Assembly (NCBI RefSeq): GCF_013337765.1
Contig: NZ_VBSB01000010.1
Span: forward strand, 682,001 to 746,000
Reading direction: 5' to 3'
From: Mycolicibacterium sphagni
GTDB taxonomy: Bacteria > Actinomycetota > Actinomycetes > Mycobacteriales > Mycobacteriaceae
DNA: 64,000 bases
Shown: positions 9,202 through 17,518 of the stretch, piece by piece
Layout of the letters: every line of letters begins with the position of its first letter
Numbering within the stretch: the first letter of the stretch is position 1
Notes under the pieces: generated by a model
The model's database searches: none
What the model saw: only the letters and a program-made list of their open reading frames with translations
What the model was told of the DNA's origin: nothing
Translations under genes and position numbers: made by a program

Positions 9202-10002
9202 TCAGGTCGGACCGAACCGGGCACCACCGTCGGCGTGGTACCAGCCGGACGCGGCTTGCGTCCCCCCATCGACGTGCAGCGTCTGACCGGTGATGTAGCG
9301 CGACATGTCTGATGCGAGAAAGACTGCAGCCGAGGCGATTTCGTCGACATCACCGAGACGGCCCAGCGGGACCGCCTGACTGAGCGCTGGGCGGATCCCG
9401 TCCGGAGACAGCGCGAGCAGGCCCTCGGTGACGGTGATATCGGGTGCGATCGCGTTGACCCTGATGTTGTGCGGCGCCAGCTCGAAGGCCGCCGTCCTGG
9501 TGTAGTTGATCACCCCGGCCTTCGCCGCGGAGTAGGCCGCATAGCCGGGTGCGGCACGCACGCCCTCGATCGACGTCACCGAGATGACACTGCCACCACG
9601 CTCGTCGGCGACCAGCTGGCGGGCGACCCGCTGCGTGCACAACAGCACATGGCGAAGGTTGGCCTTGTACAAGGCATCCCACCCGTTCTCGGTGGTATCC
9701 AGCAGTGGTGAGGCGAACACCCCGCCGGCATTGTTGACGAGGATATCCACCGGTCCGAGTTCGTTGCGGGTTCGCTCCAGCGCGGCGTCGACCTGCTCGC
9801 CGTCGCGGACGTCGGTGAGGATCCCGAGCACGCCCAGATCGGCCGCGGTCGCCGCACAGGTGTCCGCGTCGCGTTCCCAGATCGCGACCTTGGCCCCGAA
9901 TTGCGCCAGCCCGGCGGCGATTCCGCGGCCGATACCGGTCCCGCCTCCGGTCACGACCGCCACCCGGTCGGTCAGCAGGATGTCCGATGGCGCGATCGTC
10001 AC
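9202..10002 (-). CDS. SDR family oxidoreductase
   Basis: 266 aa classical SDR: TGGGTGIGRG nucleotide-binding motif near residue 20, NNAGG, catalytic Ser in SVTS and YSAAK. The C-terminal GQTLHVDGG is typical of FabG-like reductases. It starts at GTG, four bases after the LLM stop, so translation of the two is probably coupled. Substrate unknown; the operon partners suggest stepwise oxidation of a small hydrophobic alcohol or ketone. Confidence 0.88.
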   Translation of the reverse strand: MTIAPSDILLTDRVAVVTGGGTGIGRGIAAGLAQFGAKVAIWERDADTCAATAADLGVLGILTDVRDGEQVDAALERTRNELGPVDILVNNAGGVFASPLLDTTENGWDALYKANLRHVLLCTQRVARQLVADERGGSVISVTSIEGVRAAPGYAAYSAAKAGVINYTRTAAFELAPHNIRVNAIAPDITVTEGLLALSPDGIRPALSQAVPLGRLGDVDEIASAAVFLASDMSRYITGQTLHVDGGTQAASGWYHADGGARFGPT

Positions 10003-10006
10003 CGCG

Positions 10007-10858
10007 CTAGCCCGTCCGCGTCGGCGTCAGGATGTCGTCGGCGAAACGGGCGATGCCGTCGAGGGCTTCGCGAGTGCGCCGCCACGGCATGACGATCATC
10101 CGGTCGATGCCGGCATCCGCGGCCCGCTGGATGTCCTCGGGTGAATCGGCCGCCGCCGACGTGGTGACCTCGGGCTTGCCGGACCTGCCGTGCTCGGTCC
10201 ACAGCTCCGACAGCTTCTGCACCGACCCGGGGATCTGATCAAGGGTGTGGTTCATCGGGATCCAGCCGGATCCGAACCGCGCCACCCGCCGCAGGGCGGG
10301 CAGGCCGTCGCCGCCGACATGGATCGGCGGCCCGCCGGCTTGGACGGGCTTGGGCTCGAACGCGACGGCATCGAAGTCGAAGAACCGGCCGTGATGCTCG
10401 ACGGTCGGTTGGGTCCACAGCGCCCGGCACACTTCCAGCGCCTCGTCGACGCGGGCACCGCGGGTGCTGAAATCCAGCCCGGAGGCGTCCCACTCCTCCC
10501 GCAGCCAGCTCGCGCCGATCCCGAAGTCGAACCGGCCGTTCGAGACGATGTCCAGCGTGGTGGCGGCGCGCGCACTGACGAACGGGTGCCGCAGTCCGAT
10601 GTTGTAGACGTAGGTGCCCATCCGGATCGTGCTGGTCTGGCCTGCCAGATACGACAGGTAGGCGATCGCGTCGTACATCGGTGTCTGCGACGGGATCGGC
10701 GGGTGGCTGTCGCCGTGATGCGGGCTGCCCGACATCTCGGCAGGCAGCACCAGGTGCTCGGGCAACCAGACCGATTCGTAGCCCAGCTCCTCGGCCCGCA
10801 CGGTCAGATCACGCCACAGGCCGGGGTGGACGCCACCCAGCGGAATCCCGAACTTCAC
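10007..10858 (-). CDS. LLM class F420-dependent oxidoreductase (TIGR03619-like)
   Basis: 283 aa luciferase-like barrel beginning MKFGIPLGGVHPG. It has ESVWLPEHLV, IRMGTYVYNIGLRHP and FDFGIGASWLREEW, the hallmarks of mycobacterial F420-type LLM enzymes, and IHVGGDG near the cofactor phosphate site. First gene of the LLM-SDR-SDR operon; the promoter must lie in the 97-bp gap to the divergent cyclase gene. The reaction is unknown. Confidence 0.87.
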   Translation of the reverse strand: MKFGIPLGGVHPGLWRDLTVRAEELGYESVWLPEHLVLPAEMSGSPHHGDSHPPIPSQTPMYDAIAYLSYLAGQTSTIRMGTYVYNIGLRHPFVSARAATTLDIVSNGRFDFGIGASWLREEWDASGLDFSTRGARVDEALEVCRALWTQPTVEHHGRFFDFDAVAFEPKPVQAGGPPIHVGGDGLPALRRVARFGSGWIPMNHTLDQIPGSVQKLSELWTEHGRSGKPEVTTSAAADSPEDIQRAADAGIDRMIVMPWRRTREALDGIARFADDILTPTRTG

Positions 10859-10955
10859 AGCGCGGATGTTACGCAGCGGGCCCCGCTCGCGGAAGTACTA
10901 CTCTCAGTTTCGGAGAGCGTGATTCTGCACCGTGGTCCCAGTAGCGTTTGGGCCT

Positions 10956-12434
10956 ATGACGACGGCGAGCAGATGGAAGGTCCGCTACGCCTCCGCGCTC
11001 GTCCTTGCGCAGATCCTCGCGGCCGTCGAATTGACCGCGCTTGTGTTGCCGCTGCGCCACGATCTGGTCGACGCCGCCGAGACCGTGTTCGGGACCGACA
11101 CCCTGGTCGCCTCGCTCATCCTGTCGGTGCTCGGTTTCGCCAGCACCATCGTCTATGCCGTCCTTGTCGTCGACCGCAAGCTGCGCTGGTTCACTGCCGG
11201 CAAGCAACCCGACGCCGTCGACCTCCTGTTCGTCCGCCGGTTTCTGCGCAACCAGTCCGCGTTTCTGGCCACCATCTGGGCGGTCAGCGGCACAGCACTG
11301 TTCGTCATCAACCGCGACGGTGGCGCGGTTGCCGCCTGGCTGATCGGGATGTCGGTGCTGTTGGGTGTCACCACGTCGACCGGGGCGGCGCTGCTGTTCA
11401 TCCAGCGGCCCATGCGCCCGATCACCGCCGCCGCAACCGTCAACCTCACCGGCCGCGACACCGCGCCGGGAGTGCTGTCGCGGCTGCTGCTGATGTGGCT
11501 GATGAGTAGCGCGCTGCCGACCATCGGCATCGCCGTGGTGGTCATCATGCGATCCAACGGCTGGATCATCCAGAAGACCGCATCGCTGGAGATCCCGGTG
11601 ATCGTACTGGCGGTGATCTCGACTTTCGTCGGTCTGCACGGGATGGCCATCGTCGCGGTGTCCATCTCCGATCCGGTGCATGATCTCGTCGCCGCCATGG
11701 CCGAGGTCGAACGCGGCAACATGATGACGCAGGTCGGAGTCTACGAGCGCTCCGAAATCGGTCGGCTGCAAAGCGGTTTCAACCGAATGGTCGCCGGGCT
11801 GGCCGAACGTGACCGGCTACGCGATCTGTTCGGACGCCACGTCGGGACCGACGTGGCCATCCGCGCGGTAAGCGACGCCGACGCGCTCACCGGCGAGGTG
11901 CGCGAGGCCGCCGTGCTGTTCGTCGATCTCGTCGGCTCCACCCAGCTGGCCCAGAGCCGGTCACCCGCCGAGGTGGCCGAGGTGCTCAACCATTTCTTCC
12001 AGATCGTCGTGGCCGCGGTGGACGAGCGCCACGGGCTGATCAACAAGTTCCAGGGTGACGCGGTCCTGGCGGTCTTCGGCGCGCCGCTGGCCACTGCGCA
12101 GCCGGCCGCCGACGCGTTGGCGACGGCGCGCGCGTTGACGGCCGCATTGCGCCGGCTGCCCGTGGTCGACTTCGGCATCGGCGTGTCCGCCGGACCGGTG
12201 TTCGCCGGGAACGTCGGCGCCGAGCATCGCTACGAGTACACGGTCATCGGCGATGCGGTCAACGAGGCTGCTCGACTTGCGGATCGCGCCAAGGACTTCG
12301 GTACGCGTGCGCTCTGCTCGGACGTGGCCCTGCTCAAAGCCGATGCGGGCGAACGCGCGCACTGGACCGAGTGCGCCTCGGAAGTGCTGCGCGGCCGGCT
12401 CGAGCCCACCCGGATGTCCGCGCCTACCGCCTGA
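10956..12434 (+). CDS. Membrane-bound class III adenylate/guanylate cyclase with HAMP
   Basis: 492 aa. About six N-terminal membrane helices (to about residue 240) lead into a HAMP linker (DPVHDLVAAMAEVERGN) and a C-terminal class III cyclase domain, the architecture of Rv1318c/Rv1319c/Rv1320c/Rv3645. Catalytic residues look complete: metal Asp in FVDLVGST and in NKFQGDA (with the base-binding Lys), and Asn/Arg in GDAVNEAARL. It should make cAMP, with output modulated by the membrane domain. ATG 10956 is preferred to the GTG at 10932, which adds eight residues of low similarity to a membrane N-terminus. Confidence 0.88.
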   Translation: MTTASRWKVRYASALVLAQILAAVELTALVLPLRHDLVDAAETVFGTDTLVASLILSVLGFASTIVYAVLVVDRKLRWFTAGKQPDAVDLLFVRRFLRNQSAFLATIWAVSGTALFVINRDGGAVAAWLIGMSVLLGVTTSTGAALLFIQRPMRPITAAATVNLTGRDTAPGVLSRLLLMWLMSSALPTIGIAVVVIMRSNGWIIQKTASLEIPVIVLAVISTFVGLHGMAIVAVSISDPVHDLVAAMAEVERGNMMTQVGVYERSEIGRLQSGFNRMVAGLAERDRLRDLFGRHVGTDVAIRAVSDADALTGEVREAAVLFVDLVGSTQLAQSRSPAEVAEVLNHFFQIVVAAVDERHGLINKFQGDAVLAVFGAPLATAQPAADALATARALTAALRRLPVVDFGIGVSAGPVFAGNVGAEHRYEYTVIGDAVNEAARLADRAKDFGTRALCSDVALLKADAGERAHWTECASEVLRGRLEPTRMSAPTA

Positions 12435-12498
12435 ATTCCGCTGATCCCTTGTGCGCACGTAGTGCGTGAGGGAATGGTGGAACGACAGGAGGTACGTC

Positions 12499-14625
12499 AT
12501 GGCTGACAAGACGAACACTTCTCAGGCGGCCCGCTCGGCTCCCGCCGCGGACAGTCCGGCCGCAGTCCGCAACGTCGTACTCGTCGGCCCATCCGGCGCA
12601 GGCAAGACCACGCTCGTCGAGGGGCTACTGGTCACCTCCGGAGTGCTGTCGCGACCGGGTTCCGTGGTCGACGGCACCACCGTGTGCGACTTCGACGACG
12701 CAGCCATCCGGCAGCAACGGTCGGTCGGTCTCGCGCTGGCACCCATCCCGCACGACGGCATCAAGGTCAATCTGATCGACACCCCCGGCTACGCCGACTT
12801 CGTCGGCGAACTGCGGGCCGGTATGCGGGCCGCAGAATGCGCACTGTTCGTCATCGCCGCCAACGAGGGCGTCGACGAGGCCACCCGCGCGCTGTGGCAC
12901 GAGTGCGACGACGTCGGCATGCCCCGCGCGGTGGCGATCACGAAGCTCGACCACGCCAGGGCCAACTACGGCACGGCGCTGCGCGCCACCCAGGAAGCCT
13001 TCGGGGACAGGGTGTTGCCGCTCTACCTGCCGACCGACAACGGTTTGGTCGGGCTGCTCTCGGGCAGCCAGTACGACTACCGCGACGGCGCCCGGACCGT
13101 GCACCCGCCCGACGCGGCGTATGCCGACGCGATCGAAGAACATCGCGGCACCCTGATCGAAGGGATCATCGAGGAGTCCGAGGACGAATCCCTGATGGAG
13201 CGCTACCTCGGCGGCGAGGTGATCGACGAGGCCGTCCTGATCGACGATCTGGAGAAGGCCGTCGCCCGCGGCTCCTTCTTCCCGGTCATCCCGGTGTGCA
13301 GCGCCAGCGGAGTGGGCACCTACGAGCTGCTGGAGGTCGCCACCCGCGGCTTCCCGTCACCGCCCGAACACGTTCTGCCCGAGGTCTACAACCCGCACGG
13401 CGTCGCACGGCCGCGGTTGTCGTGCGATCCGGACGGACCGCTATTGGCCGAGGTGGTCAAGACGACGTCGGACCCCTATGTCGGCAGGGTCAGCCTGGTG
13501 CGGGTGTTCTCCGGCACCATCAGGCCCGACACGACAGTTCATGTGTCGGGCCATTTTTCGGCCTTTTTCGAAGCGAACACCCACGCCGACCACGACGAGG
13601 ACGAACGCATCGGCACGCTGTCGTTTCCGCTGGGCAAGCAGCAGCGGCCGGCCAGCGCCGTGGTGGCCGGGGATATCTGCGCGATCGGGCGGCTGACCCG
13701 TGCCGAGACCGGAGACACGTTGTCCGACAAGGCCGATCCGCTGTTGCTCAAGCCGTGGACCATGCCCGAGCCGTTGCTTCCGGTGGCGATCCAGGCCCGC
13801 GCCAAGACCGACGAGGACAAGCTGTCGGTTGGCTTGCAACGCCTGGCCGCCGAGGACCCGACCCTGCGCATCGAGCAGAACCCGGAGACCCACCAGATCG
13901 TGCTGTGGTGCATGGGCGAGGCGCACTCCGGCGTCGTGCTCGACGCGCTGGCGAACCGCTACGGCGTCAACGTCGACACCATCGACGTACGAATCCCGTT
14001 GCGCGAGACGTTCGGTGGCCCGGCCAAGGGCCACGGCCGCCATGTCAAACAGTCCGGCGGGCACGGTCAGTACGCGGTGTGCGATGTCGAGGTGGAACCG
14101 CTACCGGAGGGCGCCGGCTTCGAATTCGTCGACAAGGTCGTCGGCGGTGCGGTGCCCCGCCAATTCATCCCGAGCGTCGAGAAAGGGGTGCGCGCCCAGA
14201 TGGACAGGGGCGTGCACGCCGGCTATCCCGTCGTCAACATCCGGGTCACCCTTGTCGACGGCAAGGCGCACAGCGTCGACTCCTCCGATATGGCCTTCCA
14301 GATGGCCGGCGCGGCGGCGTTGCGGGAGGCCGCGGCCGGCACCCGGATCAACCTGCTCGAGCCGGTCGACGAGGTCACCATCGAGGTGCCCGACGACCTC
14401 GTCGGCGCGGTGATGGGCGATCTGTCCGGGCGCCGCGGCCGGGTGCTCGGCACCGAGCAGGCCCGCGAGAACCACACCGTGGTCAGGGCGGAGGTGCCGC
14501 AGGTGGAGCTGACCCGATATGCCATCGATCTGCGCAGCCTGACCCACGGCGCGGCCTCATTCAGCCGATCCTTTGCCCGCTACGAGGCGATGCCCGAGGG
14601 CGCCGCCGCGAAGGTGCAGACCTGA
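12499..14625 (+). CDS. fusA2: Elongation factor G-like protein EF-G2
   Basis: 708 aa, close in length to M. tuberculosis FusA2 (Rv0120c). GTPase motifs: G1 GPSGAGKTT (about 30-38), G3 DTPG (94-97), G4 TKLD (148-151), G5 CSAS. Domains II-V follow, with KGHGRHVKQSGGHGQYAV of domain IV. This paralogue lacks strong GTPase-dependent translocation in studied mycobacteria as far as I recall; its role is unsettled. AGGAGGT lies five bases before the ATG at 12499; an upstream in-frame start at 12466 is rejected. Confidence 0.92.
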   Translation: MADKTNTSQAARSAPAADSPAAVRNVVLVGPSGAGKTTLVEGLLVTSGVLSRPGSVVDGTTVCDFDDAAIRQQRSVGLALAPIPHDGIKVNLIDTPGYADFVGELRAGMRAAECALFVIAANEGVDEATRALWHECDDVGMPRAVAITKLDHARANYGTALRATQEAFGDRVLPLYLPTDNGLVGLLSGSQYDYRDGARTVHPPDAAYADAIEEHRGTLIEGIIEESEDESLMERYLGGEVIDEAVLIDDLEKAVARGSFFPVIPVCSASGVGTYELLEVATRGFPSPPEHVLPEVYNPHGVARPRLSCDPDGPLLAEVVKTTSDPYVGRVSLVRVFSGTIRPDTTVHVSGHFSAFFEANTHADHDEDERIGTLSFPLGKQQRPASAVVAGDICAIGRLTRAETGDTLSDKADPLLLKPWTMPEPLLPVAIQARAKTDEDKLSVGLQRLAAEDPTLRIEQNPETHQIVLWCMGEAHSGVVLDALANRYGVNVDTIDVRIPLRETFGGPAKGHGRHVKQSGGHGQYAVCDVEVEPLPEGAGFEFVDKVVGGAVPRQFIPSVEKGVRAQMDRGVHAGYPVVNIRVTLVDGKAHSVDSSDMAFQMAGAAALREAAAGTRINLLEPVDEVTIEVPDDLVGAVMGDLSGRRGRVLGTEQARENHTVVRAEVPQVELTRYAIDLRSLTHGAASFSRSFARYEAMPEGAAAKVQT

Positions 14626-14658
14626 GGGGTGGCGCTGGCGCGGTCCGGGAAGTGGGCA

Positions 14659-15507
14659 TCAGCCGCCGTCTTCCGGTACAAATCGGTAACCGCCCGCAGC
14701 CGGATAGATTCGGCCCGCGCTAGTGCCGGCGAAATGAGTGCCCAACACCAAGGCGTTAGTGCGGACAGCAGCTTCCAGAAAAGCTTGTCGAGTCGTTCTG
14801 GCCGCGTCGGGGTCCACATCGCCGCTCGCCGTCCACTCCGGATGGCCACACTGGATGGGATGGTGCAGCACGTCGCCCGTGATGATGCAGCCATTGCCAA
14901 TCGACACAGTCAAATGACCAGGGGTATGCCCTGGGGTCAGGTTCAGCCGAACCTCGGAGGTCAACTCGGTGTCAGCTGTCACTACATCGACAATGCCTGC
15001 GTCGATAACCGGTTGTACCGAGTCCCGGAATGCCGGCGCGTGCAACGGATCTGCCGATTGCTGCCAGTAGCCAAGATCAGCGGCCCCGAAGAGATAGCGT
15101 GCATTCGCGAAGGTTGGAGCCCACACACCGTCGATGAGTCTCGTGTTCCACCCAACATGATCGACGTGTAGATGAGTGCATACGACGACATCGATCGTCT
15201 CAGGAGCAAACCCGGCTTCCGCGAGATCAGTAAGGAAGGGGCGGTGCTGATGGTCGAATGCAGGAATCATGGGCCGGTCTTTGGAGTTGCCTGTGCAGGT
15301 GTCGACGACGATGCGTAGTCCATCCGATTCGACTACGAACGTGTGGAAGCTGATCAGATAGCGCCCAACATTGTCGACGAAGTCCGGCACCAGCCACGGC
15401 TCAGCAGCTATGTCACTGGCTTGAGCCTCAGCGAAGAAATCGGCAGGGAATGGCATCACATGCTCGACCACCCGGGTGATACGCACACCGCCCACTTCCC
15501 ACGCCAT
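14659..15507 (-). CDS. MBL-fold metallo-hydrolase
   Basis: 282 aa metallo-beta-lactamase fold. The zinc motif THLHVDHVGW places H112, H114, D116 and H117; TPGHTPGH supplies the next His, ITGDVLHHP the bridging Asp, and LGTHFAG the last His. Similar proteins act as lactonases or other hydrolases; no substrate can be assigned. Codon use is less GC-biased than in fusA2. It converges on fusA2 and is divergent from the LLM gene at 15813. Confidence 0.88.
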   Translation of the reverse strand: MAWEVGGVRITRVVEHVMPFPADFFAEAQASDIAAEPWLVPDFVDNVGRYLISFHTFVVESDGLRIVVDTCTGNSKDRPMIPAFDHQHRPFLTDLAEAGFAPETIDVVVCTHLHVDHVGWNTRLIDGVWAPTFANARYLFGAADLGYWQQSADPLHAPAFRDSVQPVIDAGIVDVVTADTELTSEVRLNLTPGHTPGHLTVSIGNGCIITGDVLHHPIQCGHPEWTASGDVDPDAARTTRQAFLEAAVRTNALVLGTHFAGTSAGRIYPAAGGYRFVPEDGG

Positions 15508-15812
15508 TCTGCCAGCCTAATCACCCTATGCGGGTTTCATGTGCTCAAGGGACCTCAACTGAACAACGTCCCGGCCGACTGGCGCCCGGTCCCACTGGCG
15601 ACATCGTGTTGCGTTGCAGAGCTATTGGCGATATAGCCGGCGCTATCGGGATTGGAGATGCGACCGACCCGCGGTCGCGCACGCTGCGATTTCTTTGAAC
15701 AGCCACGGTTATCCTGTGCACGACGAGTTGGCGCGGCTCGCGCCCTTGTACGGATGATGATTCGGCGAGCCATCGTGCCGCAACGGAAACGGCCATAACA
15801 CTGAGGAGATCT
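15508..15812. promoter_or_regulatory. Divergent intergenic region with a candidate palindrome
   Basis: This 305-bp non-coding gap between two divergent genes must hold both promoters. A 20-bp palindrome at 15629-15648 (CGATATAGCC then GGCGCTATCG) has 8 of 10 matching pairs and could be an operator. No regulator gene is adjacent, and nothing else was recognised. Confidence 0.35.
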
Positions 15813-16859
15813 GTGCGCACTGGCGATGGGGATGACCGCACTGAAATCTATCTCCGGTCGTATCCCGAACTGGACGGACTGGCATCGTATGCGGCCCGAG
15901 TCGAGGAAGACGGCTGGGATGGACTGTTGTTCACAGACACCCAGAATCTCAGCATGGACGTGTTCGCCGCCCTTTACGTTTCCGCCATGTCCACGTCACA
16001 GCTGAAATTGGGGACTGCCGTCACCAACCTGACCACCCGGCATCCCGCCGTCGTCGCCTCGGCGTTCGCAACGCTGCATGACGTTTCGGGGGGACGCGCC
16101 CACATAGGGGTGGGCCGGGGCGACACCGCGCTGAAGCTACTAGGTATCCGGCCACCATCTGCCGAGCAGTTCCAGGTTCAGCTTTCACATCTGCAGTCCT
16201 ACCTCCGCGGCGAGGCTGTCGACGTCGATGGATTTCCGAGCCGCCTGACGTGGCTTCCCCTCGAAGGCCAGTCAAAGGTGCCAGTCAACGTTTTCGGTTC
16301 TGGTCCGCGTGTCGTCGGCATTGGCGCAGCCCAAGCCGACATGGTCACCGTCACAGTGGGTGCCGAATTGGACAGTGTCAAACACGCCGTCAGCACCGCC
16401 CGCGACGCACACGCCGGGAGCGGTGCGGGCGAGCTTTCACCGCTGAAGGTTGGCGCTTTTGTGGTGGTCGCGGCGGGCACCAACCCAGAAGCGCTTGAGG
16501 TACTAGTGCGAGGCAATGCAAGTGTTTCAGCCCACTTTCAACGTAACGCCCTGTCGTCGTTAGACGACCGCGACGCTCAGGTGGTTCGGCAGGTCAGTGA
16601 CACCTACGACACCTACCGCCATGGGTTGGTCCACGCCGCCCAGTCAGACTCACTTCCCTTGGATTTCCTGCACCGCTTCTGCGTTATCGGTACACCGGAC
16701 GAATGTATAGATCGACTCAACAGGCTTATCGCACTCGGTCTTTCGCATCTGATTGTCGTAGGCGGGTCGCGCGATATCGATCGAGAATTGCGTCAAAAGT
16801 CAGACCACCTCATCGCCATGGAGGTTCTACCGTCCCTGCGGCGGAGATCCCACGGGTGA
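15813..16859 (+). CDS. LLM class flavin-dependent oxidoreductase
   Basis: 348 aa luciferase-like barrel: DGWDGLLFTDTQNL, LKLGTAVTNLTTRHP, GRAHIGVGRGDTA and the C-terminal LGLSHLIVVGGSRD. These fit the group related to F420-dependent glucose-6-phosphate dehydrogenase and methylene-H4MPT reductase-like proteins. GAGGAG precedes the GTG start by seven bases. Codon use is mixed (TTA and CTA Leu codons occur), unlike most of the window, suggesting recent acquisition together with the MBL gene. Substrate unknown. Confidence 0.85.
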   Translation: MRTGDGDDRTEIYLRSYPELDGLASYAARVEEDGWDGLLFTDTQNLSMDVFAALYVSAMSTSQLKLGTAVTNLTTRHPAVVASAFATLHDVSGGRAHIGVGRGDTALKLLGIRPPSAEQFQVQLSHLQSYLRGEAVDVDGFPSRLTWLPLEGQSKVPVNVFGSGPRVVGIGAAQADMVTVTVGAELDSVKHAVSTARDAHAGSGAGELSPLKVGAFVVVAAGTNPEALEVLVRGNASVSAHFQRNALSSLDDRDAQVVRQVSDTYDTYRHGLVHAAQSDSLPLDFLHRFCVIGTPDECIDRLNRLIALGLSHLIVVGGSRDIDRELRQKSDHLIAMEVLPSLRRRSHG

Positions 16860-16923
16860 GGCCGCACTGACACCGCCGCGGGAGTGCAGGCCTCGGTTGG
16901 CGGCCAGGCTGGCGCCGCCGTAT

Positions 16924-16939
16924 TATGTATGGTTGCATA
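16924..16939. promoter_or_regulatory. AT-rich candidate operator upstream of tetR
   Basis: TATG and CATA arms bracket eight bases (TATGGTTG) within an unusually AT-rich stretch, eight bases before the TetR start. It may overlap a -10 element, so the regulator could block its own promoter. The symmetry is limited to four or five pairs. Confidence 0.3.
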
Positions 16940-16946
16940 TATAAGC

Positions 16947-17510
16947 ATGACGGGCCCGCGAGACCGGATGGTCGCTTCTGCCGCACTGTTGATCCGCGAA
17001 CGCGGAGCGCAGTCGACGGCGATCGCCGATGTCCTGGCACACAGCGGAGCACCGCGCGGCTCGGCCTATCACTACTTCCCCGGCGGCCGCACCCAACTGC
17101 TCTGTGAGGCCGTCGATTACGTGGCAGACTTCGTCGCAGCCCGAATGGCCAAGGCGGGCAGCGGTATTGAAGCCCTTGACGGCCTGGCGCGGTTCTACCG
17201 CAAGAACCTGCTGGAAACCGACTACCGCGCCGGCTGCCCGATCCTGGCCGTCGCAGTGGAAGCCGGCGAACCAGGCCAGCCCAACCCGGTGCTCGAGCGG
17301 GCCGCCGCCACGTTCACCCGCTGGAACGATCTGATCGCCCAGCGCCTCATCGCCGACGGCATCGCCAAAGATCGCGCCGAGGACTTGGCCGTGTCCATGA
17401 CCGCCGGTCTGGAAGGCGCGATCGTGCTGGCCCGCGCGGCTCGCGATACCAAGCCACTCGACATCGTCCATCGACAATTGCGCGATCTGCTCGAGGCCGC
17501 ACGAGATTAG
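16947..17510 (+). CDS. TetR-family regulator (LmrA/YxaF-like)
   Basis: 187 aa from ATG 16947. The HTH contains TAIADVLAHSGAPRGSAYHYFPGGR; the SAYHYFPGG recognition helix and the C-terminal domain resemble the LmrA/YxaF group (TetR_C_33-type). The molybdopterin oxidoreductase starts eight bases after its stop, so the two form an operon and the protein likely controls it. The inducer is unknown. Confidence 0.88.
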   Translation: MTGPRDRMVASAALLIRERGAQSTAIADVLAHSGAPRGSAYHYFPGGRTQLLCEAVDYVADFVAARMAKAGSGIEALDGLARFYRKNLLETDYRAGCPILAVAVEAGEPGQPNPVLERAAATFTRWNDLIAQRLIADGIAKDRAEDLAVSMTAGLEGAIVLARAARDTKPLDIVHRQLRDLLEAARD

Positions 17511-17518
17511 GAGTCCCC

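Noticed and set aside
12684..14723. 679-codon open frame overlapping fusA2 in another frame
   Set aside because: Arg/Gly-rich shadow of a high-GC gene; fusA2 has all GTPase motifs, and this frame has no domain.
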